A stretch of 64,000 bases of DNA, from positions 1-64,000 of the forward strand of contig CAXBBM010000012.1 in assembly GCA_963973915.1 (NCBI GenBank), given 5' to 3'. Both the position numbers and the translations under genes were made by a program. The DNA is from Polycyclovorans sp002706265 (GTDB taxonomy: Bacteria > Pseudomonadota > Gammaproteobacteria > Nevskiales > Nevskiaceae). The notes under the pieces are model-generated. The model saw only the letters and a list, made by a program, of their open reading frames with translations. It did not search any database and was not told the origin of the DNA. This document shows, one piece after another, positions 15,777 through 24,336 of this stretch; the first letter of the stretch is position 1, and each line of letters begins with the position of its first letter.

Positions 15777-17410
15777 CACTGGCTCCGTTTGTACGCCCGG
15801 TATTCGTCCCACAGCCGCGCGCGCAGTTCAGGATCGGTCTCGCGCTGGGCGGCTTCACGCAACTGCCGGGCCACGATGTCGTCATCACGGCCATCGCCCA
15901 CGTCGGGCGGGGTGGGCCCGGCGCGATTGCCGGGGCTGGACGGACCCTGGCGCCCGTCGCCCTCGCCGGGTTCAGACGCGTCGTCATAGACGCCGCCCGA
16001 CGGCGGGGGCGGGGCGCCGGAACTGCCGTCGCCGCCCTCGTCGTCACCGGCCGCGCCGCCCGCCGCATCCCGCGCGGCCTGCTCGGCCGCCGCCGCTTCG
16101 CGCTGCTGTTGCTGGCCGGTCTGCTCCCGCGCCAGGCGCTCGTCGAAAACGCCCAGTGACTCGCCGAATGCCTGATCGATGGCGTCCATCTGCTCCTGCG
16201 CGGTTTGCCCTGCCGCGGGCGACGGCAAGGCCGGCGCCGGCCGGGCGCCTGCGGCGCCGTCAACCGGGTTGCCAACCGCGCCGGACGGCGGCGGTGGTGG
16301 GGCCGTGGGCTGTGGCGCCGGTGATTCGGCCTTGTCGGTGGGGGCGGCCGCCGCGCCGGGGGCGCTGGCCGGTGGTGCGGGCGGGGCGGGCTGTTGGGCC
16401 GGCGGCGGCGGCGGTGTGGGTTGGGGTGGTTGGTCGGGGCTGGGCGGTACGGCGGCGCAGGCACTGATCAGCAACAGCACCGCCGCGCTGAGCGCGCCCT
16501 GCCGCTGGCGGGCCGTGGGGGTTCGGGCGTCGTCGTGCAGGGGCAGGCGTCGGGTCATGGGGTGGGCACAAAGCGGTCGAAAATGACCATATCCTTGCGC
16601 GTCGCGGGGCGGCCGTCGACCACGGCAGGGCGCCAGATGGCGCGGCGCACCGCCGATTGCCAGGCGCGGGCGCGGGCAACGCCCACCGGGTCTTGCCGGG
16701 GCGACATGGCCGCGTCGGTGACGCGCATCACATCACCCCGCGGGTTGATGCGAATGCCGAGCCGCAGCCAGCCCTCAGCGGCGGCATCCGTCAGGGCCCG
16801 CGGTGTGCCGCCGGGCCAGGCCAGCGCCTCAGGCCGGCCGAGGCGCTCGGTCGCCGAGGGCACCTTGAGGTCGGTCGCCACCTTGAACACCGCCAGCGCC
16901 GTGGCGCGGTGGCCCGCCAGCCACCAGACATTGCCCACGTCGACCAGATACTGGGCGCGATCAACCACCGGCATGTCGATGTCGAGCGAGGTCATCAGCC
17001 GATAGGCCTCGCGCAGATGGCGGGGGTCCCACAGCCCTTCGCTGGCGATCGCGTGCAGGGCGCTGGCATGGGCGTCGGCGATCAGCAGCGGCACGCCCGC
17101 CGGGTGGTCGTTGCCCAGCTTGGTGTGCACGGCCTCCCGCAGTTCGCCGATGGGTTCAGCCATGGCGGCGAAGACCGTGCTGTTGCGCAGCGTTTCGATC
17201 AACGCCGGCAGGGCTTCAATTACCCCCGTGGCGGCCTCGACGGCAAGCAGCTGCCGCCGCTGCAAGGCCAGTTGCCGGCGCATCAGCACGGTGACCTGTT
17301 CTTCGGCCGCGGCGCCATCGGCCAGCGTCGCAAGCGCCTGCAGATAGACCGCCTGCCCGGGGTCGTGCAGCCCGTAGCGCATGCGGTGCAGGTGCAGGGC
17401 GCTGCGCAAC
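15505..17410. repeat. 1,906-bp exact tandem duplication, copy A
   Basis: Every base compared between 15505-17410 and 17411-19316 agrees, and all six-frame translations across the unit are the same. The unit runs from codon 91 of the 400-aa lipoprotein gene through the 260-aa lipoprotein gene into the last 283 codons of the 459-aa gene. At the outer edges GCGCA is shared by both parents (15498-15502 and 19311-19315 area), so the duplication probably arose at short microhomology. No transposase or inverted ends flank it. Confidence 0.9.
15776..16558 (-). CDS. Low-complexity lipoprotein, duplicate copy 2
   Basis: 260 aa, identical in translation to the gene at 17682-18464. Signal peptide with lipobox LISAC near residue 34, then Pro/Ala/Gln-rich disordered sequence with poly-Pro stretches, a helix around EQMDAIDQAFGESLGVFDER and a charged C-terminal helix (QLREAAQRETDPELRARLWD). 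It overlaps the downstream gene as TGATG and the upstream chimeric gene by 4 bp. The long disordered part could span the periplasm. Confidence 0.75.
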   Translation of the reverse strand: MTRRLPLHDDARTPTARQRQGALSAAVLLLISACAAVPPSPDQPPQPTPPPPPAQQPAPPAPPASAPGAAAAPTDKAESPAPQPTAPPPPPSGAVGNPVDGAAGARPAPALPSPAAGQTAQEQMDAIDQAFGESLGVFDERLAREQTGQQQQREAAAAEQAARDAAGGAAGDDEGGDGSSGAPPPPSGGVYDDASEPGEGDGRQGPSSPGNRAGPTPPDVGDGRDDDIVARQLREAAQRETDPELRARLWDEYRAYKRSQ

Positions 17411-17682
17411 ACGTGCGGCAGGTACTTGGCCTCGGCTTCACGCACGGCGGGAATCACGTTGTTCTTTTCCTGCGCCTTGATGGTGTCGGGAATGCCGGGG
17501 TCGAAGGTCACGATCGCCACCTGCAGCAGGGCCTCGGGCGGCACCTCGGCCTGTGCGTATTGCGCCTGGGTGCTGCCCACTTTCTTGACCTGCTGCGACA
17601 CGCAGCCGCTGGCCAGGGCGGCCAGCAGCAGGGCCCAGATCAGGGGCGCGGAGGTGCGCGCGGGTAGGTGTGCTCGATCCAT
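16555..17682 (-). CDS. Chimeric lipoprotein created by the tandem duplication
   Basis: 375 aa. Residues 1-91 are those of the 400-aa lipoprotein (signal peptide, lipobox ALASGC, start of the first domain); from L92 onwards the sequence is the C-terminal 283 residues of the 459-aa protein, including its TonB-C-like end. The frame is kept across the joint (LPHVLR then SALHLH), so the product would be a lipid-anchored version of a protein that is otherwise periplasmic. It overlaps the 260-aa gene copies on both sides in the same manner as the parental genes, so translation coupling should be intact. Confidence 0.8.
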   Translation of the reverse strand: MDRAHLPARTSAPLIWALLLAALASGCVSQQVKKVGSTQAQYAQAEVPPEALLQVAIVTFDPGIPDTIKAQEKNNVIPAVREAEAKYLPHVLRSALHLHRMRYGLHDPGQAVYLQALATLADGAAAEEQVTVLMRRQLALQRRQLLAVEAATGVIEALPALIETLRNSTVFAAMAEPIGELREAVHTKLGNDHPAGVPLLIADAHASALHAIASEGLWDPRHLREAYRLMTSLDIDMPVVDRAQYLVDVGNVWWLAGHRATALAVFKVATDLKVPSATERLGRPEALAWPGGTPRALTDAAAEGWLRLGIRINPRGDVMRVTDAAMSPRQDPVGVARARAWQSAVRRAIWRPAVVDGRPATRKDMVIFDRFVPTP

Positions 17683-19316
17683 CACTGGCTCCGTTTGTAC
17701 GCCCGGTATTCGTCCCACAGCCGCGCGCGCAGTTCAGGATCGGTCTCGCGCTGGGCGGCTTCACGCAACTGCCGGGCCACGATGTCGTCATCACGGCCAT
17801 CGCCCACGTCGGGCGGGGTGGGCCCGGCGCGATTGCCGGGGCTGGACGGACCCTGGCGCCCGTCGCCCTCGCCGGGTTCAGACGCGTCGTCATAGACGCC
17901 GCCCGACGGCGGGGGCGGGGCGCCGGAACTGCCGTCGCCGCCCTCGTCGTCACCGGCCGCGCCGCCCGCCGCATCCCGCGCGGCCTGCTCGGCCGCCGCC
18001 GCTTCGCGCTGCTGTTGCTGGCCGGTCTGCTCCCGCGCCAGGCGCTCGTCGAAAACGCCCAGTGACTCGCCGAATGCCTGATCGATGGCGTCCATCTGCT
18101 CCTGCGCGGTTTGCCCTGCCGCGGGCGACGGCAAGGCCGGCGCCGGCCGGGCGCCTGCGGCGCCGTCAACCGGGTTGCCAACCGCGCCGGACGGCGGCGG
18201 TGGTGGGGCCGTGGGCTGTGGCGCCGGTGATTCGGCCTTGTCGGTGGGGGCGGCCGCCGCGCCGGGGGCGCTGGCCGGTGGTGCGGGCGGGGCGGGCTGT
18301 TGGGCCGGCGGCGGCGGCGGTGTGGGTTGGGGTGGTTGGTCGGGGCTGGGCGGTACGGCGGCGCAGGCACTGATCAGCAACAGCACCGCCGCGCTGAGCG
18401 CGCCCTGCCGCTGGCGGGCCGTGGGGGTTCGGGCGTCGTCGTGCAGGGGCAGGCGTCGGGTCATGGGGTGGGCACAAAGCGGTCGAAAATGACCATATCC
18501 TTGCGCGTCGCGGGGCGGCCGTCGACCACGGCAGGGCGCCAGATGGCGCGGCGCACCGCCGATTGCCAGGCGCGGGCGCGGGCAACGCCCACCGGGTCTT
18601 GCCGGGGCGACATGGCCGCGTCGGTGACGCGCATCACATCACCCCGCGGGTTGATGCGAATGCCGAGCCGCAGCCAGCCCTCAGCGGCGGCATCCGTCAG
18701 GGCCCGCGGTGTGCCGCCGGGCCAGGCCAGCGCCTCAGGCCGGCCGAGGCGCTCGGTCGCCGAGGGCACCTTGAGGTCGGTCGCCACCTTGAACACCGCC
18801 AGCGCCGTGGCGCGGTGGCCCGCCAGCCACCAGACATTGCCCACGTCGACCAGATACTGGGCGCGATCAACCACCGGCATGTCGATGTCGAGCGAGGTCA
18901 TCAGCCGATAGGCCTCGCGCAGATGGCGGGGGTCCCACAGCCCTTCGCTGGCGATCGCGTGCAGGGCGCTGGCATGGGCGTCGGCGATCAGCAGCGGCAC
19001 GCCCGCCGGGTGGTCGTTGCCCAGCTTGGTGTGCACGGCCTCCCGCAGTTCGCCGATGGGTTCAGCCATGGCGGCGAAGACCGTGCTGTTGCGCAGCGTT
19101 TCGATCAACGCCGGCAGGGCTTCAATTACCCCCGTGGCGGCCTCGACGGCAAGCAGCTGCCGCCGCTGCAAGGCCAGTTGCCGGCGCATCAGCACGGTGA
19201 CCTGTTCTTCGGCCGCGGCGCCATCGGCCAGCGTCGCAAGCGCCTGCAGATAGACCGCCTGCCCGGGGTCGTGCAGCCCGTAGCGCATGCGGTGCAGGTG
19301 CAGGGCGCTGCGCAAC
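17411..19316. repeat. 1,906-bp exact tandem duplication, copy B
   Basis: Second unit, immediately adjoining copy A. The novel joint at 17410/17411 reads CTGCGCAAC then ACGTGCGG, fusing the 459-aa gene's sequence (GCGCAAC) to the 400-aa lipoprotein gene's sequence (ACGTGCGG). Absence of any divergence means either a very recent event or an assembly error. Confidence 0.9.
17682..18464 (-). CDS. Low-complexity lipoprotein, duplicate copy 1
   Basis: 260 aa, the same protein as at 15776-16558: lipobox LISAC, Pro/Ala-rich disorder and a charged C-terminal helix. This copy directly follows the full-length 459-aa gene (4-bp overlap), which was probably the original arrangement. Its stop overlaps the start of the chimeric gene as TGATG. 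Confidence 0.75.
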   Translation of the reverse strand: MTRRLPLHDDARTPTARQRQGALSAAVLLLISACAAVPPSPDQPPQPTPPPPPAQQPAPPAPPASAPGAAAAPTDKAESPAPQPTAPPPPPSGAVGNPVDGAAGARPAPALPSPAAGQTAQEQMDAIDQAFGESLGVFDERLAREQTGQQQQREAAAAEQAARDAAGGAAGDDEGGDGSSGAPPPPSGGVYDDASEPGEGDGRQGPSSPGNRAGPTPPDVGDGRDDDIVARQLREAAQRETDPELRARLWDEYRAYKRSQ

Positions 19317-19840
19317 GCGTCCTCGGCCGCGAGCGCGTCGCCCTGACGCAGCGCCATGAAGCCTTCGCCGGCCCTGGCCGACAGCAGATGCGGCGCGTGC
19401 AGGCCGTTCAGGGCCGCCGCATCCTCGGCCACGGCGGCAAAGCGCTGGCGTGCCTGCGGGTTGCCCGCACGGGCCATCACCACCGCGGCCGCGAGTTGCG
19501 CATCGAGCCGGGCCTGGGGGGTGGCGTCGCGCAGTTCCAGGGTGTGGGCCGCGACCCGCCGCTGCGCGTCGGCAAGGTCGTTGCGCGTCAACGCCGCCTC
19601 GATGGCCTGAATCTGCGGATGCACATCGGGGCGCACCAGGCATTCCGGCCATTCCAGCGGCGGCATCGCGGCCACCTCGGGCACGGTGAGCATGGGCGTG
19701 TCGGCGGCCCGCGCGGCGGGCGGATCGGTGGCCTGCGCGGCTGCGAGCAGCGGAACGCCGCCCAGCAGCACGCCCAGCAGCATCACGGCGGCTGGCCGCC
19801 GTGATGAACGATGACACCCCGAGAACGTCAGTCTCTGCAC
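18461..19840 (-). CDS. First gene of envelope operon: exported helical-repeat protein with TonB-C-like end
   Basis: 459 aa. GTG start at 19840 with an ideal AGGAGG seven bases upstream. Signal peptide MLLGVLLGGVPLLAAAQA within residues 20-37. Residues 75-380 are Ala-rich helical pairs of TPR type. The last 75 residues (GWLRLGIRINPRGDVMRVT ... AVRRAIWRPAVVDGRPA) have the strand-helix-strand pattern of TonB C-terminal domains, including the W-x-P-A-x-x-x-G motif. That fits with the ExbB/ExbD-like genes downstream. It begins the 14-gene minus-strand operon; the promoter should lie in 19841-20017, but I could not assign -35/-10 boxes. Confidence 0.75.
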   Translation of the reverse strand: MQRLTFSGCHRSSRRPAAVMLLGVLLGGVPLLAAAQATDPPAARAADTPMLTVPEVAAMPPLEWPECLVRPDVHPQIQAIEAALTRNDLADAQRRVAAHTLELRDATPQARLDAQLAAAVVMARAGNPQARQRFAAVAEDAAALNGLHAPHLLSARAGEGFMALRQGDALAAEDALRSALHLHRMRYGLHDPGQAVYLQALATLADGAAAEEQVTVLMRRQLALQRRQLLAVEAATGVIEALPALIETLRNSTVFAAMAEPIGELREAVHTKLGNDHPAGVPLLIADAHASALHAIASEGLWDPRHLREAYRLMTSLDIDMPVVDRAQYLVDVGNVWWLAGHRATALAVFKVATDLKVPSATERLGRPEALAWPGGTPRALTDAAAEGWLRLGIRINPRGDVMRVTDAAMSPRQDPVGVARARAWQSAVRRAIWRPAVVDGRPATRKDMVIFDRFVPTP

Positions 19841-20017
19841 CCCCGTCCTCCTGTGGTTCGAACTGTGCGGTGTTTACGCAGTGGCCTCTTGGACCGATGC
19901 AGGCGCCCAAGGGTTGCAAACGGCGCGGCCGGGCGGCGCATGACTGCCGGGGTTCGCCGCCCGGCTGGCCGGACCCGGAACCGCGCGGCCCGATCGGCGA
20001 CCCCTGCCACGCCGCGT

Positions 20018-20773
20018 TCAGGCGCGCGCGGTCTTGATGCGGTCGTACGCGGCGGTGATGTTGCGGGTCTTTTCTTCGGCAACCGGCCGCATGCTTTCGG
20101 GCAGGCCCTTGGCGGCGAGCTTGTCGGGGTGGTTCTCGCTCATCAGCCGTCGGTAGGCCTGCCGCACCTCGCTGTCGCTGGCGTCGGCCTGCACGCCAAG
20201 CGTCGCGTAGGCGGCGGCCAGATCATCGCGCGACGGGCCGCGGCCGCCACCGCGCAGCGCCGCCTCCAGGCGCTGCACGTCGGCTTCTGACAGGCCCAGC
20301 CCCCGCGCAATCCGCAGCAGCAGGGCGTGCTCTTCGGCGTGGACCTCACCATCGGCGGCCACCGCCGCCAGCTGCATTTGCAGAAACATGTTGAGCAGCG
20401 GCGTCTGTCCCCGGCACAGGCCCGCGAAGCGCGCCACCTCGGCATCGAGGTCAAACCCGGCGGCCTTGCCGCGATTGAAGGCCTTGCGGGCGTCCTCGCG
20501 ACCGTCTTCGCCCAGGCGCAGCCGGGCGAACAGCTGCTCGACCACGCGAATCTCGTCTTGCGACACCACGCCGTCGGCCTTGCACACCGCGCCCATCACC
20601 GAAAAGGTGCTGTCAATAAAGGCCCGCCGCACCTGCCCAACCTGCGTCTTGCCCAGCGCGGCCATGATGGGCCGGGCCAGAAAATAGCCCAGCACCGCGC
20701 CCAGCACGAGCCCGAGGATCCCGCCCCGCAGTAACAGCCCAATCAGGCCGCCGACAATCAGTCCAATCATCAT
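20018..20773 (-). CDS. djlA: DjlA-type membrane-anchored DnaJ co-chaperone
   Basis: 251 aa. Gly-rich N-terminal membrane helix (IGLIVGGLIGLLLRGGILG), TerB-like tellurite-resistance domain (about 50-160, VMGAVCKADGVVSQDEI) and a C-terminal J domain with the HPD motif (SENHPDKLAAKGLP). That order is the DjlA architecture. Stimulates DnaK from the inner membrane. Two adjacent ATGs (20773, 20770) are equally possible starts. It lies 177 bp upstream of the envelope operon on the same strand; co-transcription is not excluded. Confidence 0.92.
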   Translation of the reverse strand: MMIGLIVGGLIGLLLRGGILGLVLGAVLGYFLARPIMAALGKTQVGQVRRAFIDSTFSVMGAVCKADGVVSQDEIRVVEQLFARLRLGEDGREDARKAFNRGKAAGFDLDAEVARFAGLCRGQTPLLNMFLQMQLAAVAADGEVHAEEHALLLRIARGLGLSEADVQRLEAALRGGGRGPSRDDLAAAYATLGVQADASDSEVRQAYRRLMSENHPDKLAAKGLPESMRPVAEEKTRNITAAYDRIKTARA

Positions 20774-20893
20774 GGGTCGATGGTACGCAATCGGCGTGGA
20801 TCACCGCTGAATTGCGGTGGGGGAATGGGCGCCGGTCAGGGCGTGGCGTGAGGGAGACGCTGTCAGGGTCGCGGGGTCAACATCTCCGCAGCC

Positions 20894-23131
20894 TCATTCC
20901 GCCAGTACAGGGTCGCCACCGCATTGCAGGTCCGTCAGATTCACATCCGTTTCCCCTAGGTGCAGCCCCAGCAGGTCCTTCAGAATGGTGTTGATGAGGC
21001 CACTTGCGACCGAATCCAACAGATCGAAAATGGGCCCGAGTAGGCTGTTCAGCAGGGCGGTCGTCGAATTGGACGCCGTACTGCCCGTGACGGCCTCGGC
21101 AGCGAGCTTGGTCACGCATGCTGCGTTGGTCCCGTTAGTGTCCCATCCGCCCAAGCATGGATCGAAGGGGCAATTGCCGAACAAGCAGCCCACAAGATTA
21201 CCTAAAAAGTCCAAAACACCGCCCAAAAGCCCGCCGACCAGGCCGAGGACGCCGCCTAGCAGGCTCGTAAGTCCGTTGACGACGCCGGTCAGCGCGGCGC
21301 CGATGGCGCCACCCAAACCCTGAAGCGCTGTCTTGTCGGTCGAGCTGAGATTGTTGTAATTGGTTTGTGCCGTTTGGGTGAGGGCTTCTACCTGCTTGAG
21401 TCCGGCTTGATATTTGTTTTGTCTGCAGGTCCTTCCACTGGATGTGTCACCACCGCATGCGTTTCCGCCCACGTCGTTCCAGATCTTCGCCGCAGCCGTG
21501 TTGGCATCGGCTGCCGTGATGGCCGGCGTTGTTCCGCCGCCGAAAAGAAAATCGGCCAATGCAGATGTCAAGTTGTTCAGGGCCGTGCCCAGGTCGAGGG
21601 CACTGCCGACCGTCCCGGCCTTCTCCTTGGCCAGATAAATATCGGCCGGCGGAGTGGTTGCCAGACCCGTTTTCAGGCTCCCCGTTTTACCCAGCAACGT
21701 GGCGCCTAACAGCCCCACACGCAGAACTTCAGTATCAAGAACCGTATCCTTGCAGCTACCTTGGACGGAGAACGGGTCTGCGCCGCCCGGATAAGGCCCG
21801 ATGCAAAGGTTCAGAAGGTCGGCATCCACTTGGATCGCGGCGCAGTGTTGCCCCGCTGGGCAGTCATCACCCGGCGGGTTGCCCGGTTGAGCGTAGTTCT
21901 CCGCGCGCATTTCGGTGGTGCATAAGTCGTCGACAGTCCCCTTGCTTGCCACAACATCCAGCGTGAGCGGCAGGTTGAGGCGAACGTCCACCAGCGGTTT
22001 AAGGGCGCCTAACAGCGCTCCGAGTCCGGGAATATTGTTGGTATCAAGACCAACGTAAACCCGCACTTGTGCGGTATAGGCCGTCGTGCCAACGCCGCCG
22101 ATGCCGATGGAAGGCGGTTCAACAACACCGACCTTGGCCGTCACGCCGAGCAGATTCGGAACCGCCACGCTGACTGCTCGCCCGGCGGATGCGATTCCAA
22201 TGGCTGTGCTGATAATGCTCAGCGCATCGACACTTGCATTCAAGGCCGCATCGCCGGTCGCGGTGGTGATCGGCGCAAACAGGCCGCGGGTGTTTTCTGA
22301 TTGGCCCAGCTGAATGTCGGGAAGTGCAGTAATCCCCAATTTCGCTTCAATTTCGCCAAGCAGGGTCACGTTGACCGCGAGCAGTCCATCCTGTCCAGCC
22401 GCCTGCACAGTTGCGTCCAGTATCTGGCCAACGGAGACTTGTTCGACCGCGAGCAGAGCATTGAGACCGCCCACAGTAATATTCCCACTGACGGGAATTC
22501 CCAGCGCGTCGAGCAGCCCTTTGGGCGTGATTGTGACGCTGACCAAACCCTCGTAACTTCCAACGGTTGTATCGTTCAGGTCGAGGCCAATGCCCTTGAG
22601 CAGGGCGCCCAAAGTTGAGTCGCCCGAGACACGTAGCAAACGGGAGCCCACCGAGAAACTCGCCACCGGATCACTGTTGCGGGCGACACTCTGGGCGCTG
22701 AGCCGGCGCTGGTCCTCGCTGGCGACCACGGGCGCCAGCAGGGCCGGCGGGCGCCCGGAAACGATGACCCGAATCGCGTTGGTGCTGGCGTCGCAGCCCT
22801 CCACGAATGCGGGCGATTCATTCCGCCGCCACTCGCCCGTCTGAATGACCGGGGCGTCATGCCGAAAATCGACAAGGTTTTGTTCAACATTCTGGCGGGC
22901 GGCCTCGGCGGCGGCAGCGCAGCCCAGCTCGGTGAGCTTTGCCGCGCCCGCAAGGGCCGCCAGATCGGCGGTCTTTTGGTATTCGCGTCGATATTGGTAC
23001 AGCAGACCCAGGTCGATGAGCGAGGCCATGACGATGAGGGCGCTGATGCCCAGGGCCGCAAACAGCAGCACGGCGCCGCGTTGACGGCCCGGGCCGGGGC
23101 GGCCTGGCGGTCGGTTGATCATGTGATTCAT
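20894..23131 (-). CDS. TadG-like pilus-assembly protein with large variable body
   Basis: 745 aa. N-terminal Tad module: QRGAVLLFAALGISALIVMASLIDLG membrane segment region (about 19-45) followed by EYQKTADLAALAGAAKL, the TadG/DUF2134 signature. The body is rich in Gly/Ala/Val beta-prone sequence, with several Cys pairs (DDCPAGQHC, CFGNCPFDPC region). Near 590-640 is a Gly/Leu repeat (LLGGVLGLVGGLLGGVLDFL). Exported pseudopilin-type protein; the role of the body is unknown. Start overlaps the TadE-like gene by 4 bp. Typical TadG proteins are shorter (about 400-600 aa). Confidence 0.8.
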   Translation of the reverse strand: MNHMINRPPGRPGPGRQRGAVLLFAALGISALIVMASLIDLGLLYQYRREYQKTADLAALAGAAKLTELGCAAAAEAARQNVEQNLVDFRHDAPVIQTGEWRRNESPAFVEGCDASTNAIRVIVSGRPPALLAPVVASEDQRRLSAQSVARNSDPVASFSVGSRLLRVSGDSTLGALLKGIGLDLNDTTVGSYEGLVSVTITPKGLLDALGIPVSGNITVGGLNALLAVEQVSVGQILDATVQAAGQDGLLAVNVTLLGEIEAKLGITALPDIQLGQSENTRGLFAPITTATGDAALNASVDALSIISTAIGIASAGRAVSVAVPNLLGVTAKVGVVEPPSIGIGGVGTTAYTAQVRVYVGLDTNNIPGLGALLGALKPLVDVRLNLPLTLDVVASKGTVDDLCTTEMRAENYAQPGNPPGDDCPAGQHCAAIQVDADLLNLCIGPYPGGADPFSVQGSCKDTVLDTEVLRVGLLGATLLGKTGSLKTGLATTPPADIYLAKEKAGTVGSALDLGTALNNLTSALADFLFGGGTTPAITAADANTAAAKIWNDVGGNACGGDTSSGRTCRQNKYQAGLKQVEALTQTAQTNYNNLSSTDKTALQGLGGAIGAALTGVVNGLTSLLGGVLGLVGGLLGGVLDFLGNLVGCLFGNCPFDPCLGGWDTNGTNAACVTKLAAEAVTGSTASNSTTALLNSLLGPIFDLLDSVASGLINTILKDLLGLHLGETDVNLTDLQCGGDPVLAE

Positions 23132-23613
23132 CGCGCCACCACGGCTTTGGCGACCAATCGGTCAGGAATGAACGACAACATGCCCAGGCCCGGCACGCCG
23201 ATGTTGGGCAGCAGCCGCACATCGTTGCCGTAGGGGTACTCGATTCGCAAGGTCACGCAGGGGCTGCCGCATTCAGTGCTGGTGTCGTTGACGGTGATGA
23301 CCAGATCCTGGCGGGCGATCAGCCATTGGCGACGGCCCTCGAAGCCGCTGACGCCGGGCACGATGGGCGTTGATGCCAGCGATGCCTGCACCAGACTGCG
23401 GACCTGGGGCAGCGAACCCACAGCCGACTGCCCTTCGGGGAGCAGGGCAATGGCGTTGGCGCCGTCATGCGCGGCGCGCGACACCGCCAACTGGGTGTAG
23501 AACAGGGCACCAAAACTCAACAGGCCCCACGCCAGCACCATGAAGATGGGCAGGCACAAGGCGAACTCCACCGCCGCGGCACCTGATTGAGCCTGTCGGG
23601 GTGGACGCGTCAT
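23128..23613 (-). CDS. TadE-like pseudopilin
   Basis: 161 aa. SGAAAVEFALCLPIFMVLAWG is the TadE leader: Gly-Ala-Ala-Val-Glu-Phe with a hydrophobic helix directly after. The C-terminal half holds a Cys pair (TECGSPC) and beta strands VTLRIEYPYG as in TadE/TadF. Overlaps both neighbours by 4 bp. Second gene of a TadE/TadF-TadE-TadG triplet. Confidence 0.85.
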   Translation of the reverse strand: MTRPPRQAQSGAAAVEFALCLPIFMVLAWGLLSFGALFYTQLAVSRAAHDGANAIALLPEGQSAVGSLPQVRSLVQASLASTPIVPGVSGFEGRRQWLIARQDLVITVNDTSTECGSPCVTLRIEYPYGNDVRLLPNIGVPGLGMLSFIPDRLVAKAVVAR

Positions 23614-24137
23614 GAGCCGATCAACCTGCCGTCAAGCAGCAGGCTGGCTTCGCCGCTGAGGGTGGTTGGAACGGGCAAGCCGAACGCGCTGGGCAGAATG
23701 GGCCGCGTGGCATAAGGGTAGGTCACGCTCACGAAGATCTTGCAGGCGTCGGCGAGCTCGCGGCCACAGGTGGTGGTCTCAACCGAGCAGTCGCTGTTCG
23801 CCGCGCAGATTCGGGTTTCGACCACGACCTGAAGCGGTGCTGCAAAGCGGCTGATCCAGCTGGCCTGCTGAAGCGCCGTGGCGCGCGCCGCATCGCGACG
23901 CAGCGTGAGTTGGGTAATGCCCGGCGTGCTGCCTTCGATGCGAAACGTCACGGCACTGCGGGCGCCCTCTTCGGCGGCGTGCTGCAAGCCCATGCGGGCG
24001 GTGAAGATCAGCGCAAAGGTCAAGGTGCCGTAAAACAGCACGAACAGAGCCGGAAACACCAGGCCGAACTCAAGCGCCGTTGCACCGCGCTGGCGTAGCG
24101 GCGATGAAAGTGTCGGGGCGCTTCGGCGTGCAGGCAT
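23610..24137 (-). CDS. TadE/TadF-like pseudopilin
   Basis: 175 aa. RQRGATALEFGLVFPALFVL is the TadE/F prepilin-like leader and membrane helix (about 16-40). AAEEGARSAV is the helix that follows it in the family. The C-terminal part has Cys residues (RICAANSDCS, TTCGRELADAC) and ends in beta strands (VSVTYPYATRPI). First gene of the operon, followed with 4-bp overlaps by the other two Tad genes. No TadA, TadB/C, CpaA or flp pilin genes are near, so the rest of the pilus machinery must be elsewhere if it exists. Confidence 0.83.
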   Translation of the reverse strand: MPARRSAPTLSSPLRQRGATALEFGLVFPALFVLFYGTLTFALIFTARMGLQHAAEEGARSAVTFRIEGSTPGITQLTLRRDAARATALQQASWISRFAAPLQVVVETRICAANSDCSVETTTCGRELADACKIFVSVTYPYATRPILPSAFGLPVPTTLSGEASLLLDGRLIGS

Positions 24138-24336
24138 GGCGTGGGACTCCGGAAGTTGGCGACGATCATGCGCCGAACGCAGCGCAGCGTAGGCTTCGGC
24201 ACGATGAGTGGTCGGTGCCCGAGGACCAAAGGCACCGCGCAGGCTGGCTTACACTCCGCGCCGCACCCTTGCCGGCCATCACCATGGGCACCCCGAAACA
24301 CTTGCACGCTGGCGCCATCGACCGCGCGAGGCCACG

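Noticed and set aside
15505..19316. Insertion sequence or IS-bounded transposon as cause of the repeat
   Set aside because: No transposase gene, no terminal inverted repeats and no target duplications; the units are pure operon genes.
5159..19840. Zorya, Tol-Pal or Gld-type gliding system as identity of the operon
   Set aside because: Zorya needs ZorC/ZorD and a MotB-like ZorB; Tol-Pal needs TolB/Pal/YbgF; Gld needs GldM/GldN. None is present.
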